DNA from: Odiellus spinosus
Lineage: Eukaryota; Arthropoda; Arachnida; Opiliones; Phalangiidae
NCBI GenBank assembly: GCA_963920705.1
Contig: OY987234.1
Coordinates: 4,185,351-4,249,350 of the forward strand
Length of the DNA: 64,000 bases
Direction of reading: 5' to 3'
How positions within the stretch are numbered: position 1 is the stretch's first letter; each line of letters opens with the position of its first letter. Positions 33,315-47,244 of the stretch are shown in pieces. A model generated the notes under the pieces. The model had not been told where the DNA came from, did no database searches, and worked only from the letters and a program-made list of their open reading frames with translations. A program made the position numbers and the translations under genes.

Positions 33315-33396
33315 TGATAGAGGTGGGATTTGAACCCACGCCTCCGAAGGGACTGGTGCCTTAAACCAGGGCCTTAGACAACTCGGCCACTCTACC
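33315..33396 (-). tRNA. tRNA-Leu(AAG), background 3
   Basis: Loop TTAAGGC beside linked changes GAAGGGACTGG and CCAGGGCC on the plus strand. The same background with AAG is found at 35426, 38588, 45508 and 46710. In 35426, 38588 and 45508 position 37 is also altered (GACTTAA on the plus strand). Confidence 0.8.
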
Positions 33397-34673
33397 CACA
33401 CACACCTGACCCAAACAAAAAAAAATCATTGGAGAAATAAAAATAATCTTTAAACTCCGAAAGTTCATGATAGAGGTGGGATTTGAACCCACGCCTCCGA
33501 AGGGACTGGTGCCTAAAACCAGCGCCTTAGACCACTCGGCCACTCTACCCACACGATCCACACAAACAAAAAAATCATAGGAAAAATAACAATAATCTTT
33601 TAACTCCGGAAGTTCATGATAGAGGTGGGATTTGAACATACGCCTACGAAGAGACTGGTGCCTTAAACCAGCGCCATAGACCACGCGGCCACTCTACCCA
33701 CACACTGTCCACCCAATCAAAAAAATCATAGGAAAAATAACAATAATCTTTAAACTCCTAAAGTTCATGATAGAGGTGGGATTTGAACCCACGCCTCCGA
33801 AGAGACTGGTGCCTAAAACCAGCGCCTTAGACCACTCGGCCACTCTACCCACACACTATCCACCCAATCAAAAAAATCATAGGAAAAATAACAATAATCT
33901 TTAAACTCCTAATGTACATGATAGAGGTGGGATTTGAACCCACGCCTCCGAAGAGACTGGTGCCTAAAACCAGCGCCTTAGACCACTCGGCCACTCTACC
34001 TACACACTAACCACCCAATCAAAAAAATCATTGGAAAAATAACAATAATCTTTAAACTCCTAAAGTATATGATAGAGGTGGGATTTGAACCCACGCCTTC
34101 GAAGAGACTGGTGCCTAAAACCAGCGCCTTAGACCACTCGGCCACTCTACCCACACACAATGCACCCAAACAAAAAAATCATAGGAGAAATAACAATAAT
34201 CTTTAAACTCCTAAAGTTCATGATAGAGGTGGGATTTGAACCCACGCCTCCGAAGAGACTGGTGCCTAAAACCAGCGCCTTAGACCACTCGGCCACTCTA
34301 CCCACACACTATCCACCCAATCAAAAAAATCATAGGAAAAATAACAATAATCTTTAAACTCCTAAAGTGCATGATAGAGGTGGGATATGAACCCACGCCT
34401 CCGAAGAGACTGGTGCCTAAAACCAGCGCCTTAGAACACTCGGCCACTCTACCTACACACTAACCACCCAATCAAAAAAATCATTGGAAAAATAACAATA
34501 ATCTTTAAACTCCTAAAGTACATGATAGAGGTGGGATTCGAAGCCACGCCTTCGAAGAGACTGGTGCCTAAAACCAGCGCCTTAGACCACTCGGCCACTC
34601 TACCCACACACAATCCACCCAAACAAAAAAATCATGGGAAAAATAACAATAATTCATAAACTCCTAAAGTTCA

Positions 34674-37600
34674 AGATAGAGGTGGGATTTGAACCCACGC
34701 CTCCGAAGAGACTGGTGCCTAAAACCAGCGCCTTAGACCACTCGGCCACTCTACTCACTCACAATCCACCCAAACAAAAAAATCATGGGAAAAATAACAA
34801 TAATTCACAAACTCCTAAAGTTCATGATAGAGGTGGGATTTGAACCCACGCCTCCGAAGAGACTGGTGCCTAAAACCAGCGCCTTAGACCACTCGGCCAC
34901 TCTACCCACACACTATCCACCCAATCAAAAAAATCATTGGAAAAATAACAATAATCTTTACACTCCTTAAGTACATGATAGAGGTGGGATTTGAACCCAC
35001 GCCTTCGAAGAGACTGGTGCCTAAAACCAGCGCCTTAGACCACTCGGCCACTCTACCCACACACAATGCACACAAACAAAAAAATCATAGGAGAAATAAC
35101 AATAATCTTTAAACTCCTATAGTTCATGATAGAGGTTGGATTTGAACCCACGCCTTCTAAGAGACTGGTGCCTAAAACCAGCGCCTTAGACCATTCGGCC
35201 ACTCTACCCATACGATTCACAAAAAACATAAAAATCATAGGAAAAATAACAATAATCTTTAAGCTCCTAAAGTTCATGATAGAGGTGGGATTTGAACCCA
35301 CGCCTTCTAAGAGACTGGTGCCTAAAGCCAGCGCCTTAGACCACTCGGCCACTCTACCCACACGATCCACTAAAACAAAAAAATCATAGGAAAAATAACA
35401 ATAATCTTTAAACTCATAAAGTTCATGATAGAGGTGGGATTTGAACCCACGCCTCCGAAGGGACTGGTGACTTAAACCAGGGCCTTAGACAACTCGGCCA
35501 CTCTACCCACACACACCCCACCCAAACAAAAAAAAATCATTGGAGAAATAAAAATAATCTTTAAACTCCGAAAGTTCATGATAGAGGTGGGATTTGAACC
35601 CACGCCTCCGAAGGGACTGGTGCCTAAAACCAGCGCCTTAGACCACTCGGCCACTCTGCCCACACGATCCACACAAACAAAAAAATCATAGGAAAAATAA
35701 CAATAATCTTTAAACTCCTAAAGTTCATGATAGAGGTGGGATTTGAACATACGCCTACGAAGAGACTGGTGCCTTAAACCAGCGCCATAGACCACTCGGC
35801 CACTCTACCCACACACTGTCCACCCAATCAAAAAAATCATGGGAAAAATAACAATAATCTTTAAACTCCTAAAGTTCATGATAGAGGTGGGATTTGAACC
35901 CACGCCTCCGAAGAGACTGGTGCCTAAAACCAGCGCCTTAGACCACTCGGCCACTCTACCTACACACTATCCACCCAATCAAAAAAATCATTGGAAAAAT
36001 AACAATAATCTTTAAACTCCTAAAGTACATGATAGAGGTGGGATTTGAAGCCACGCCTTCGAAGAGACTGGTGCCTAAAACCAGCGCCTTAGACCACTCG
36101 GCCACTCTACCCACACACAATGCACCCAAACAAAAAAATCATAATAGAAATAACAATAATCTTTAAACTCCTAAAGTTCATGATAGAGGTGGGATTTGAA
36201 CCTACGCCTCCGAAGAGACTGGTGCCTAAAACCAGCGCCTTAGACCACTCGGCCACTCTACCCACACACAATCTACCCAAACAAAAAAATCATGGGAAAA
36301 ATAACAATAATTCATAAACTCCTAAAGTTCAAGATAGAGGTGGGATTTGAACCCACGCCTCCGAAGAGACTGGTGCCTAAAACCAGCGCCTTAGACCACT
36401 CGGCCACCCTACCCACTCACAATCCACCCAAACAAAAAAATCATGGGAAAAATAACAATAATTCATAAACTCCTAAAGTTCATGATAGAGGTGGGATTTG
36501 AACCCACGCCTCCGAAGAGACTGGTGCCTAAAACCAGCGCCTTAGACCACTCGGCCACTCTACCCACACACTATCCACCCAATCAAAAAAATCATTGGAA
36601 AAATAACAATAATCTTTACACTCCTTAAGTACATGATAGAGGTGGGATTTGAACCCACGCCTTCGAAGAGACTGGTGCCTAAAACCAGCGCCTTAGACCA
36701 CTCGGCCACTCTACCCACCCACAAGGCACACAAAAAAAAATTCATAGGAGAAATAACAATAATCTTTAAACTCCTATAGTTCATGGTAGAGGTGGGATTT
36801 GAACCCACGCCTCCGAAGAGACTGGTGCCTAAAACCAGCGCCTTAGACCACTCGGCCACTCTACCCACACACAATCCACCCAAACAAAAAAATCATAGGA
36901 AAAATAACAATAATCTTTAAACTCCTAAAGTTCATGATAGAGGTGGGATTTGAATCCACGCCTCCGAAGAGACTGGTGCCTAAAACCAGCGTCTTAGACC
37001 ACTCGGCCACTCTACCCACACGATCCACAAAAACAAAAAAATCATAGGAAAAATAACAATAATCTTTAAACTCCTAAAGTTCGTGATACAAGTGGAATTT
37101 GAACCCACGCCTCCGAAGAGACTGGTGCCTAAAACCAGCGCCTTAGACCACTCGGCCACTCTACCCGCACACAAATCACCCAAACAAAAAAATCATAAGA
37201 GAAATAACAATAATCTATAAACTCCGAAAGTTCATGATAGAGGTGGGATATGAACCCACGCCTCCGAAGGGACTGGTGCCTAAAACCAGCGCCTTAGACC
37301 ACTCGGCCACTCTACCCACACTATCTACCCAATCAAAAAAATCATAGAGAAAAAAAAATAATCTTTAAACTCCTAAAGTTCATGATAGAGGTGGGATTTG
37401 AACCCACGCCTCCAAAGAGACTGGTGCCTAAAACCAGCGCCTTACACCACTCGGCCACTCTACCCACACACAATCCACCCAAACAAAAAAATCATAGGAA
37501 AAATAACAATAATCTTTAAACTCCTAAAGTTCATGATAGAGGTGGGATTTGAACCCACGCCTCCGAAGAGACTGGTGCCTAAAACCAGCGCCTTAGACCA

Positions 37601-37766
37601 CTCGGCCACTCTACCCACACACTATCCACCCAATCAAAAAAACCATAGGAAAAATAACAATAATTTTTAAGCTCCTAAAGCACATGATAGAGGTGGGATT
37701 TGAATCCACGCCTCCGAAGAGACTGGTGCCTAAAACCAGCGCCTTAGACCACTCGGCCACTCTACC
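34674..37766 (-). tRNA. tRNA-Leu cluster, genes 96-116 (first copy of 3,162-bp block)
   Basis: First bases: 34674, 34825, 34976, 35127, 35277, 35426, 35579, 35728, 35879, 36030, 36181, 36332, 36483, 36634, 36784, 36935, 37084, 37235, 37383, 37534, 37685; each 82 nt. 35426 and 35728 read AAG, the others UAG. The whole set recurs 3,162 bp to the right in the same order with nearly identical spacers. Confidence 0.95.
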
Positions 37767-37835
37767 CACACACAATCCACCCAAACAAAAAAATCATGGG
37801 AAAAATAACAATAATTCATAAACTCCTAAAGTTCA

Positions 37836-40800
37836 AGATAGAGGTGGGATTTGAACCCACGCCTCCGAAGAGACTGGTGCCTAAAACCAGCGCCTTAGAC
37901 CACTCGGCCACTCTACTCACTCACAATCCACCCAAACAAAAAAATCATGGGAAAAATAACAATAATTCACAAACTCCTAAAGTTCATGATAGAGGTGGGA
38001 TTTGAACCCACGCCTCCGAAGAGACTGGTGCCTAAAACCAGCGCCTTAGACCACTCGGCCACTCTACCCACACACTATCCACCCAATCAAAAAAATCATT
38101 GGAAAAATAACAATAATCTTTACACTCCTTAAGTACATGATAGAGGTGGGATTTGAACCCACGCCTTCGAAGAGACTGGTGCCTAAAACCAGCGCCTTAG
38201 ACCACTCGGCCACTCTACCCACACACAATGCACACAAACAAAAAAATCATAGGAGAAATAACAATAATCTTTAAACTCCTATAGTTCATGATAGAGGTTG
38301 GATTTGAACCCACGCCTTCTAAGAGACTGGTGCCTAAAACCAGCGCCTTAGACCATTCGGCCACTCTACCCATACGATTCACAAAAAACATAAAAATCAT
38401 AGGAAAAATAACAATAATCTTTAAGCTCCTAAAGTTCATGATAGAGGTGGGATTTGAACCCACGCCTTCTAAGAGACTGGTGCCTAAAGCCAGCGCCTTA
38501 GACCACTCGGCCACTCTACCCACACGATCCACTAAAACAAAAAAATCATAGGAAAAATAACAATAATCTTTAAACTCATAAAGTTCATGATAGAGGTGGG
38601 ATTTGAACCCACGCCTCCGAAGGGACTGGTGACTTAAACCAGGGCCTTAGACAACTCGGCCACTCTACCCACACACACCCCACCCAAACAAAAAAAAATC
38701 ATTGGAGAAATAAAAATAATCTTTAAACTCCGAAAGTTCATGATAGAGGTGGGATTTGAACCCACGCCTCCGAAGGGACTGGTGCCTAAAACCAGCGCCT
38801 TAGACCACTCGGCCACTCTGCCCACACGATCCACACAAACAAAAAAATCATAGGAAAAATAACAATAATCTTTAAACTCCTAAAGTTCATGATAGAGGTG
38901 GGATTTGAACATACGCCTACGAAGAGACTGGTGCCTTAAACCAGCGCCATAGACCACTCGGCCACTCTACCCACACACTGTCCACCCAATCAAAAAAATC
39001 ATGGGAAAAATAACAATAATCTTTAAACTCCTAAAGTTCATGATAGAGGTGGGATTTGAACCCACGCCTCCGAAGAGACTGGTGCCTAAAACCAGCGCCT
39101 TAGACCACTCGGCCACTCTACCTACACACTATCCACCCAATCAAAAAAATCATTGGAAAAATAACAATAATCTTTAAACTCCTAAAGTACATGATAGAGG
39201 TGGGATTTGAAGCCACGCCTTCGAAGAGACTGGTGCCTAAAACCAGCGCCTTAGACCACTCGGCCACTCTACCCACACACAATGCACCCAAACAAAAAAA
39301 TCATAATAGAAATAACAATAATCTTTAAACTCCTAAAGTTCATGATAGAGGTGGGATTTGAACCTACGCCTCCGAAGAGACTGGTGCCTAAAACCAGCGC
39401 CTTAGACCACTCGGCCACTCTACCCACAGACAATCTACCCAAACAAAAAAATCATGGGAAAAATAACAATAATTCATAAACTCCTAAAGTTCAAGATAGA
39501 GGTGGGATTTGAACCCACGCCTCCGAAGAGACTGGTGCCTAAAACCAGCGCCTTAGACCACTCGGCCACCCTACCCACTCACAATCCACCCAAACAAAAA
39601 AATCATGGGAAAAATAACAATAATTCATAAACTCCTAAAGTTCATGATAGAGGTGGGATTTGAACCCACGCCTCCGAAGAGACTGGTGCCTAAAACCAGC
39701 GCCTTAGACCACTCGGCCACTCTACCCACACACTATCCACCCAATCAAAAAAATCATTGGAAAAATAACAATAATCTTTACACTCCTTAAGTACATGATA
39801 GAGGTGGGATTTGAACCCACGCCTTCGAAGAGACTGGTGCCTAAAACCAGCGCCTTAGACCACTCGGCCACTCTACCCACCCACAAGGCACACAAAAAAA
39901 AATTCATAGGAGAAATAACAATAATCTTTAAACTCCTATAGTTCATGGTAGAGGTGGGATTTGAACCCACGCCTCCGAAGAGACTGGTGCCTAAAACCAG
40001 CGCCTTAGACCACTCGGCCACTCTACCCACACACAATCCACCCAAACAAAAAAATCATAGGAAAAATAACAATAATCTTTAAACTCCTAAAGTTCATGAT
40101 AGAGGTGGGATTTGAATCCACGCCTCCGAAGAGACTGGTGCCTAAAACCAGCGTCTTAGACCACTCGGCCACTCTACCCACACGATCCACAAAAACAAAA
40201 AAATCATAGGAAAAATAACAATAATCTTTAAACTCCTAAAGTTCGTGATACAAGTGGAATTTGAACCCACGCCTCCGAAGAGACTGGTGCCTAAAACCAG
40301 CGCCTTAGACCACTCGGCCACTCTACCCGCACACAAATCACCCAAACAAAAAAATCATAAGAGAAATAACAATAATCTATAAACTCCGAAAGTTCATGAT
40401 AGAGGTGGGATATGAACCCACGCCTCCGAAGGGACTGGTGCCTAAAACCAGCGCCTTAGACCACTCGGCCACTCTACCCACACTATCTACCCAATCAAAA
40501 AAATCATAGAGAAAAAAAAATAATCTTTAAACTCCTAAAGTTCATGATAGAGGTGGGATTTGAACCCACGCCTCCAAAGAGACTGGTGCCTAAAACCAGC
40601 GCCTTACACCACTCGGCCACTCTACCCACACACAATCCACCCAAACAAAAAAATCATAGGAAAAATAACAATAATCTTTAAACTCCTAAAGTTCATGATA
40701 GAGGTGGGATTTGAACCCACGCCTCCGAAGAGACTGGTGCCTAAAACCAGCGCCTTAGACCACTCGGCCACTCTACCCACACACTATCCACCCAATCAAA

Positions 40801-40928
40801 AAAACCATAGGAAAAATAACAATAATTTTTAAGCTCCTAAAGCACATGATAGAGGTGGGATTTGAATCCACGCCTCCGAAGAGACTGGTGCCTAAAACCA
40901 GCGCCTTAGACCACTCGGCCACTCTACC
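37836..40928 (-). tRNA. tRNA-Leu cluster, genes 117-137 (second copy of 3,162-bp block)
   Basis: First bases: 37836, 37987, 38138, 38289, 38439, 38588, 38741, 38890, 39041, 39192, 39343, 39494, 39645, 39796, 39946, 40097, 40246, 40397, 40545, 40696, 40847; each 82 nt. Every start equals one in the previous block plus 3162. The one difference I noticed is CACACAATCTACCC (near 36267) against CACAGACAATCTACCC (near 39425). 38588 and 38890 read AAG. Six units from 40097 recur once more from 42657 (offset 2560). Confidence 0.95.
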
Positions 40929-41299
40929 CACACACACAATACACCCAAACAAAAAAATAATAGGAGAAATAACAATAATCTTTAATCTTCTAAAGTTCAT
41001 GATAGAGGTGGGATTTGAACCCACGCCTCCGAAGAGACTGGTGCCTAAAACCAGCGCCTTAGACCACTCGGCCACTCTACCCACACGATCCACAAAAACA
41101 AAAAAATCATAGGAAAAATAACAATAATCTTTAAACTCCTAAAGTTCGTGATAGAGGTGGGATTTGAACCCACGCCTCCGAAGAGACTGGTGCCTAAAAC
41201 CAGCGCCTTAGACCACTTGGCCACTCTACCCAAACACAATGCACCCAAACAAAAAAATCATAGGAGAAATAACAATAATCTTTAAACTCCTAAAGTACA

Positions 41300-41381
41300 T
41301 GATAGAGGTGGGATTTGAACCCATGCCTTCGAAGAGACTGGTGCCCCAAACCAGCGCCTTAGACCACTCGGCCACTCTACC
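41300..41381 (-). tRNA. Leu-type tRNA with Pro anticodon GGG
   Basis: The loop reads TTGGGGC, anticodon GGG (Pro codon CCC). Two changes from UAG are needed. GGG is not the usual eukaryotic tRNA-Pro anticodon, which is AGG read as inosine. The anticodon stem and the variable arm are intact; the T stem carries the CCCATGCC subfamily change. Confidence 0.75.
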
Positions 41382-44300
41382 CAAACACAATGCACCCAAA
41401 CAAAAAAATCATAGGAAAAATAACAATAATCTTTAAACTCCTAAAGTTCATGATAGAGGTGGGATTTGAACCCACGCCTCCGAAGAGACTGGTGCCTAAA
41501 ACCAGCGCCTTAGACCACTCGGCCACTCTACCCACACACTATCCACCCAATCAAAAAAACCATAGGAAAAATAACAATAATTTTTAAGCTCCTAAAGCAC
41601 ATGATAGAGGTGGGATTTGAATCCACGCCTCCGAAGAGACTGGTGCCTAAAACCAGCGCCTTAGACCACTCGGCCACTCTACCCACACACACAATACACC
41701 CAAACAAAAAAATCATAGGAGAAGTAACAATAATCTTTAATCTCCTAAAGTTCATGATAGAGGTGGGATTTGAACCCACGCCTCCGAAGAGACTGGTGCC
41801 TAAAACCAGCGCCTTAGACCACTCGGCCACTCTACCCACACGATCCACAAAAACAAAAAAATCATAGGAAAAATAACAATAATCTTTAAACTCCTAAAGT
41901 TCGTGATAGAGGTGGGATTTGAACCCACGCCTCCGAAGAGACTGGTGCCTAAAACCAGCGCCTTAGACCACTCGGCCACTCTACCCAAACACAATGCACC
42001 AAAACAAAAAAATCATAGGAAAAATAACAATAATCTTTAAAATCCTAAAGTTCATGATAGAGGTTGGATTTGAACCCACGCCTCCGAAGAGACTGGTGCC
42101 TAAAACCAGCGCCTTATACCACCCGGCCACTCTACCCACACGCAATACACCCCAACCAAAAAATCATAGGAGAAAAACAATAATCTTTACACTCCTAAAG
42201 TTTATGATAGAGGTTAGATTTGAACCCACGCCTTCTAAGAGACTGGTGCCTAAAACCAGCGCCTTAGACCCATCGGCCACTCTACCCATACGATTCACAA
42301 AAAACATAAAAATCATAGGAAAAATAACAATAATCTTTAAGCTCCTAAAGTTCATGATAGAGGTGGGATTTGAACATACGCCTACGAAGAGACTGGTGCC
42401 TTAAACCAGCGCCATAGACCACTCGGCCACTCTACCCACACACTGTCCACCCAATCAAAAAAATCATAGGAAAAATAACAATAATCTTTAAACTCCTAAA
42501 GTTCATGATAGAGGTGGGATTTGAACCCACGCCTCCGAAGAGACTGGTGCCTAAAACCAGCGCCTTAGACCACTCGGCCACTCTACCCACACACAATCCA
42601 CCCAAACAAAAAAATCATAGGAAAAATAACAATAATCTTTAAACTCCTAAAGTTCATGATAGAGGTGGGATTTGAATCCACGCCTCCGAAGAGACTGGTG
42701 CCTAAAACCAGCGTCTTAGACCACTCGGCCACTCTACCCACACGATCCACAAAAACAAAAAAATCATAGGAAAAATAACAATAATCTTTAAACTCCTAAA
42801 GTTCGTGATACAAGTGGAATTTGAACCCACGCCTCCGAAGAGACTGGTGCCTAAAACCAGCGCCTTAGACCACTCGGCCACTCTACCCGCACACAAATCA
42901 CCCAAACAAAAAAATCATAAGAGAAATAACAATAATCTATAAACTCCGAAAGTTCATGATAGAGGTGGGATATGAACCCACGCCTCCGAAGGGACTGGTG
43001 CCTAAAACCAGCGCCTTAGACCACTCGGCCACTCTACCCACACTAGCTACCCAATCAAAAAAATCATAGGGAAAAAAAAATAATCTTTAAACTCCTAAAG
43101 TTCATGATAGAGGTGGGATTTGAACCCACGCCTCCAAAGAGACTGGTGCCTAAAACCAGCGCCTTACACCACTCGGCCACTATACCCACACACAATCCAC
43201 CCAAACAAAAAAATCATAGGAAAAATAACAATAATCTTTAAACTCCTAAAGTTCATGATAGAGGTGGGATTTGAACCCACGCCTCCGAAGAGACTGGTGC
43301 CTAAAACCAGCGCCTTAGACCACTCGGCCACTCTACCCACACACTATCCACCCAATCAAAAAAACCATAGGAAAAATAACAATAATTTTTAAGCTCCTAA
43401 AGCACATGATAGAGGTGGGATTTGAATCCACGCCTCCGAAGAGACTGGTGCCTAAAACCATCGCCTTAGACCACTCGGCCACTCTACCTACACACTATCC
43501 ACCCAATCAAAAAAATCATTGGAAAAATAACAATAATCTTTAAACTCCTAAAGTACATGATAGAGGTGGGATTTGAACCCACGCCTTCGAAGAGACTGGT
43601 GCCTAAAACCAGCGCCTTAGACCACTCGGCCACTCTACCCACACACAATGCACCCAAACAAAAAAATCATAGGAGAAATAACAATAATCTTTAAACTCCT
43701 AAAGTTCATGATAGAGGTGGGATTTGAACCTACGCCTCCGAAGAGACTGGTGCCTAAAACCAGCGCCTTAGACCACTCGGCCACTCTACCCACACACAAT
43801 CCACCCAAACAAAAAAATCATGGGAAAAATAACAATAATTCATAAACTCCTAAAGTTCATGATAGAGGTGGGATTTGAACCCACGCCTTCGAAGAGACTG
43901 GTGCCTAAAACCAGCGCCTTAGACCACTCGGCCACTCTACCCACACACTATCCACCCAATCAAAAAAATCATAGGAAAAAAAACAATAATCTTTAAACTC
44001 CTAAAGTTCATGATAGAGGTGGGATTTGAACCCACGCCTCCAAAGGGACTGGTGCCTAAAACCAGCGCCTTAGACCACTCGGCCACTCTACCAACACACA
44101 ATCCACCCAAACAAAAAAATCATAGGAAAAATAACAATAATCTTTAAATTCCTAAAGTTCATGATAGAGGTGGGATTTGAACCCACGCCTCCGAAGAGAC
44201 TGGTGCCTATAACCAGCGCCTTAGACCACTCGGCCACTCTACCCACACGATCCACAAAAACAAAAAAATCATAGGAAAAATAACAATAATCTTTAAACTC

Positions 44301-47162
44301 CTAAAGTTCGTGATACAAGTGGGATTAGAACCCACGCCTCCGAAGAGACTGGTGCCTAAAACCAGCGCCTTAGACCACTCGGCCACTCTACCCACACACA
44401 ATACATCCAAACAAAAAAATCATAGGAAAAATAACAATAATCTTTAAACTCCTAAAGTTCATGATAGAGGTTGGATTAGAACCCACGCCTCCGAAGAGAA
44501 TGGTGCCTAAAACCAGCGCCTTAGACCACCCGGCCACTCTACCCACACGCAATACACCCCAACCAAAAAATCATAGGAGAAAAACAATAATCTTTAAACT
44601 CCCTAAGTTCATGATAGAAGTTGGATTTGAACCCACGCCTCCGAAGAGACTGGTGCCTAAAACCAGCGCCTTAGACCACTCGGCCACTCTACCCACACGA
44701 TCCACAAAAACAAAAAAATCATAGGAAAAATAACAATAATCTTTAAGCTCCTAAAGTTCATGATAGAGGTGGGATTTGAACCCACGCCTCCTAAGAGACT
44801 GGTGCCTAAAACCAGCGCCTTAGACCATTCGGCCACTCTACCCATACGATCCACAAAAAACATAAAAATCATAGGAAAAATAACAATAATCTTTAAGCTC
44901 CTAAAGTTCATGATAGAGGTGGGATTTTAACCCACGCCTCCTAAGAGACTGGTGCCTAAAACCACCGCCTTATACCACTCACCCACTCTACCCACACGAT
45001 CCACAAAAACAAAAAAATTATAGGAAAAATAACAATAATCTTTAAGCTCCTAAAGTTCATGATAGAGTTGGGATTTGAACCCACGCCTTCGAAGAGCCTG
45101 GTGCCTAAAGCCAGCGCCTTAGACGACTCGGCCACTCTACCCACACACAATACACCCAAACAAAAAAATCATAGGAGAAATAACAATAATCTTTAAACTC
45201 CTAAAGTTCATGTTAGAAGTGGAATTTGAACCCACGCCTCCGAAGAGACTGGTGCCTAAAACCAGCGCCTTAGACCACTCGGTCACTCTACCCACACGAT
45301 CCACAAAAACAAAAAAATCATAGCAAAAATAACAATTATCTTTAAACTCCTAAAGTTCATGATATAGGTGGGATTTGAACCCACGCCTCCGAAGAGACTG
45401 GTGCCTAAAACCAGCGCCTTAGACCACTCGGCCACTCTACCCACACGATCCACTAAAACAAAAAAATCAAGGAAAAATAACAATAATCTTTAAACTCATA
45501 AAGTTCATGATAGAGGTGGGATTTGAACCCACGCCTCCGAAGGGACTGGTGACTTAAACCAGGGCCTTAGACAACTCGGCCACTCTACCCACACACACCC
45601 CACCCAAACAAAAAAAAATCATTGGAGAAATAAAAATAATCTTTAAACTCCTAAACTTCATGATAGAGGTTGGATTTGAACCCACGCCTCCGAAGAGACT
45701 GGTGCCTAAAACCAGCGCCTTAGACCACCCGGCCACTCTACCCACACGCAATACACCCCAACATAAAAATCATAGGAGAAAAACAATAATCTTTAAACTC
45801 CTAAAGTTCATGATAGAGGTTGGATTTGAACCCACGCCTCCGAAGAGACTGGTGCCTAAAACCAGCGCCTTAGACCACTCGGCCACTCTACCCACACGAT
45901 CCACACAAACAAAAAAATCATAGGAAAAATAACAATAATCTTTAAACTCCTAAAGTACATGATATAGGTGGGATTTGAACCCACGCCTCCGAAGAGACTG
46001 GTGCCTAAAACCAGCGCCTAAGACCATTCGGCCACTCTACCCATACGATCCACAAAAAACATAAAAATCATAGGAAAAATAACAATAATCTTTAAGCTCC
46101 TAAAGTTCATGATAGAGGTGGGATTTTAACCCACGCCTCCTAAGAAACTGGTGCCTAAAACCACCGCCTTATACCACTCGCCCACTCTACCCACACGATC
46201 CACAAAAACAAAAAAAATTATAGGAAAAATAACAATAATCTATAAGCTCCTAAAGTTCATGATAGAGGTGGGATTTGAACCCACGCCTTCGAAGAGACTG
46301 GTGCCTAAAGCCAGCGCCTTAGACCACTCGGACACTCTACCCACACACAATACACCCAAAAAAAAAATCATAGGAGAAATAACAATAATCTTTAAACTCC
46401 TAAAGTTCATGTTAGAGGTGGGATTTGAACCCACGCCTCCGAAGAGACTGGTGCCTAAAACCAGCGCCTTAGACCACTCGGCCACTCTACCCACACACAA
46501 TACACCCAAACAAAAAAATCATGGGAGAAATAACAATAATCTTTAAACTCCTAAAGTTCTTGATAGAGGTTGGATTTGAACCCACGCCTCCGAAGAGACT
46601 GGTGCCTAAAACCAGCGCCTTAGACCACTCGGCCACTCTACCCACACGATCCACTAAAACAAAAAAATCATAGGAAAAATAACAATAATCTTTAAACTCA
46701 TAAAGTTCATGATAGAGGTGGGATTTGAACCCACGCCTCCGAAGGGACTGGTGCCTTAAACCAGGGCCTTAGACCTCTCGGCCACTCTACCCACACACAA
46801 TCCACCCAAACAAAAAAATCATGGGAAAAATAAGAATAATTCATAAACTCCTAAAGTTCATGATAGAGGTGGGATTTGAACCCACGCCTCCGAAGAGACT
46901 GGTGCCTAAAACCAGCGCCTTAGACCACTCGGCCACTCTACCCACACACTACACACCCAATCAAAAAAATCATAGGAAAAATAACAATAATCTTTAAACT
47001 CCTAAAGTACATGATAGAGGTGGGATTTGAATCCACGCCTACGAAGAGACTGGTGCCTAAAACCAGCGCCTTAGACCACTCGGCCACTCTACCCACACAC
47101 ACAATACACCCAAACAAAAAACATAGGAGAAATAACAATAATCTTTAAACTCCTAAAGTACA

Positions 47163-47244
47163 TGATAGAGGTGGGATTTGAACCCACGCCTCCGAAGAGA
47201 CTGGTGCTTAAAACCAGCGCCTCAGACCACTCGGCCACTCTACC
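47163..47244 (-). tRNA. tRNA-Leu(UAA), second full-length copy
   Basis: Loop TTTAAGC, anticodon UAA. All stems pair as in the main form except a D-arm change (CGCCTCAGACC on the plus strand). Its background differs from that of 31512, so UAA arose at least twice. Confidence 0.8.

Larger units (their letters stand above)
28503..34604 (-). tRNA. tRNA-Leu cluster, genes 55-95
   Basis: First bases: 28503, 28654, 28805, 28954, 29103, 29252, 29401, 29552, 29704, 29855, 30006, 30157, 30308, 30459, 30610, 30761, 30911, 31062, 31213, 31361, 31512, 31663, 31814, 31965, 32116, 32264, 32415, 32566, 32716, 32866, 33015, 33166, 33315, 33468, 33617, 33768, 33919, 34070, 34221, 34372, 34523. Each is 82 nt (30761 is 81). 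Units from 31213 recur from 32116 with offset 903. Anticodons: UUG at 28654; AAG at 29401, 29552, 29704, 33315 and 33617; UAA at 31512; the rest UAG. 30006 has G at position 33. Confidence 0.94.
41000..47244 (-). tRNA. tRNA-Leu cluster, genes 138-179
   Basis: First bases: 41000, 41149, 41300, 41451, 41602, 41755, 41904, 42055, 42205, 42355, 42506, 42657, 42806, 42957, 43105, 43256, 43407, 43558, 43709, 43860, 44011, 44162, 44311, 44462, 44612, 44761, 44911, 45060, 45211, 45360, 45508, 45661, 45811, 45960, 46110, 46260, 46410, 46561, 46710, 46861, 47012, 47163; each 82 nt. Units at 40696-41149 recur 755 bp later. Anticodons: GGG at 41300; AAG at 42355, 45508 and 46710; UAA at 47163; the rest UAG. 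44162 has A at position 33. 44911 and 46110 have broken anticodon and T stems. Confidence 0.94.
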
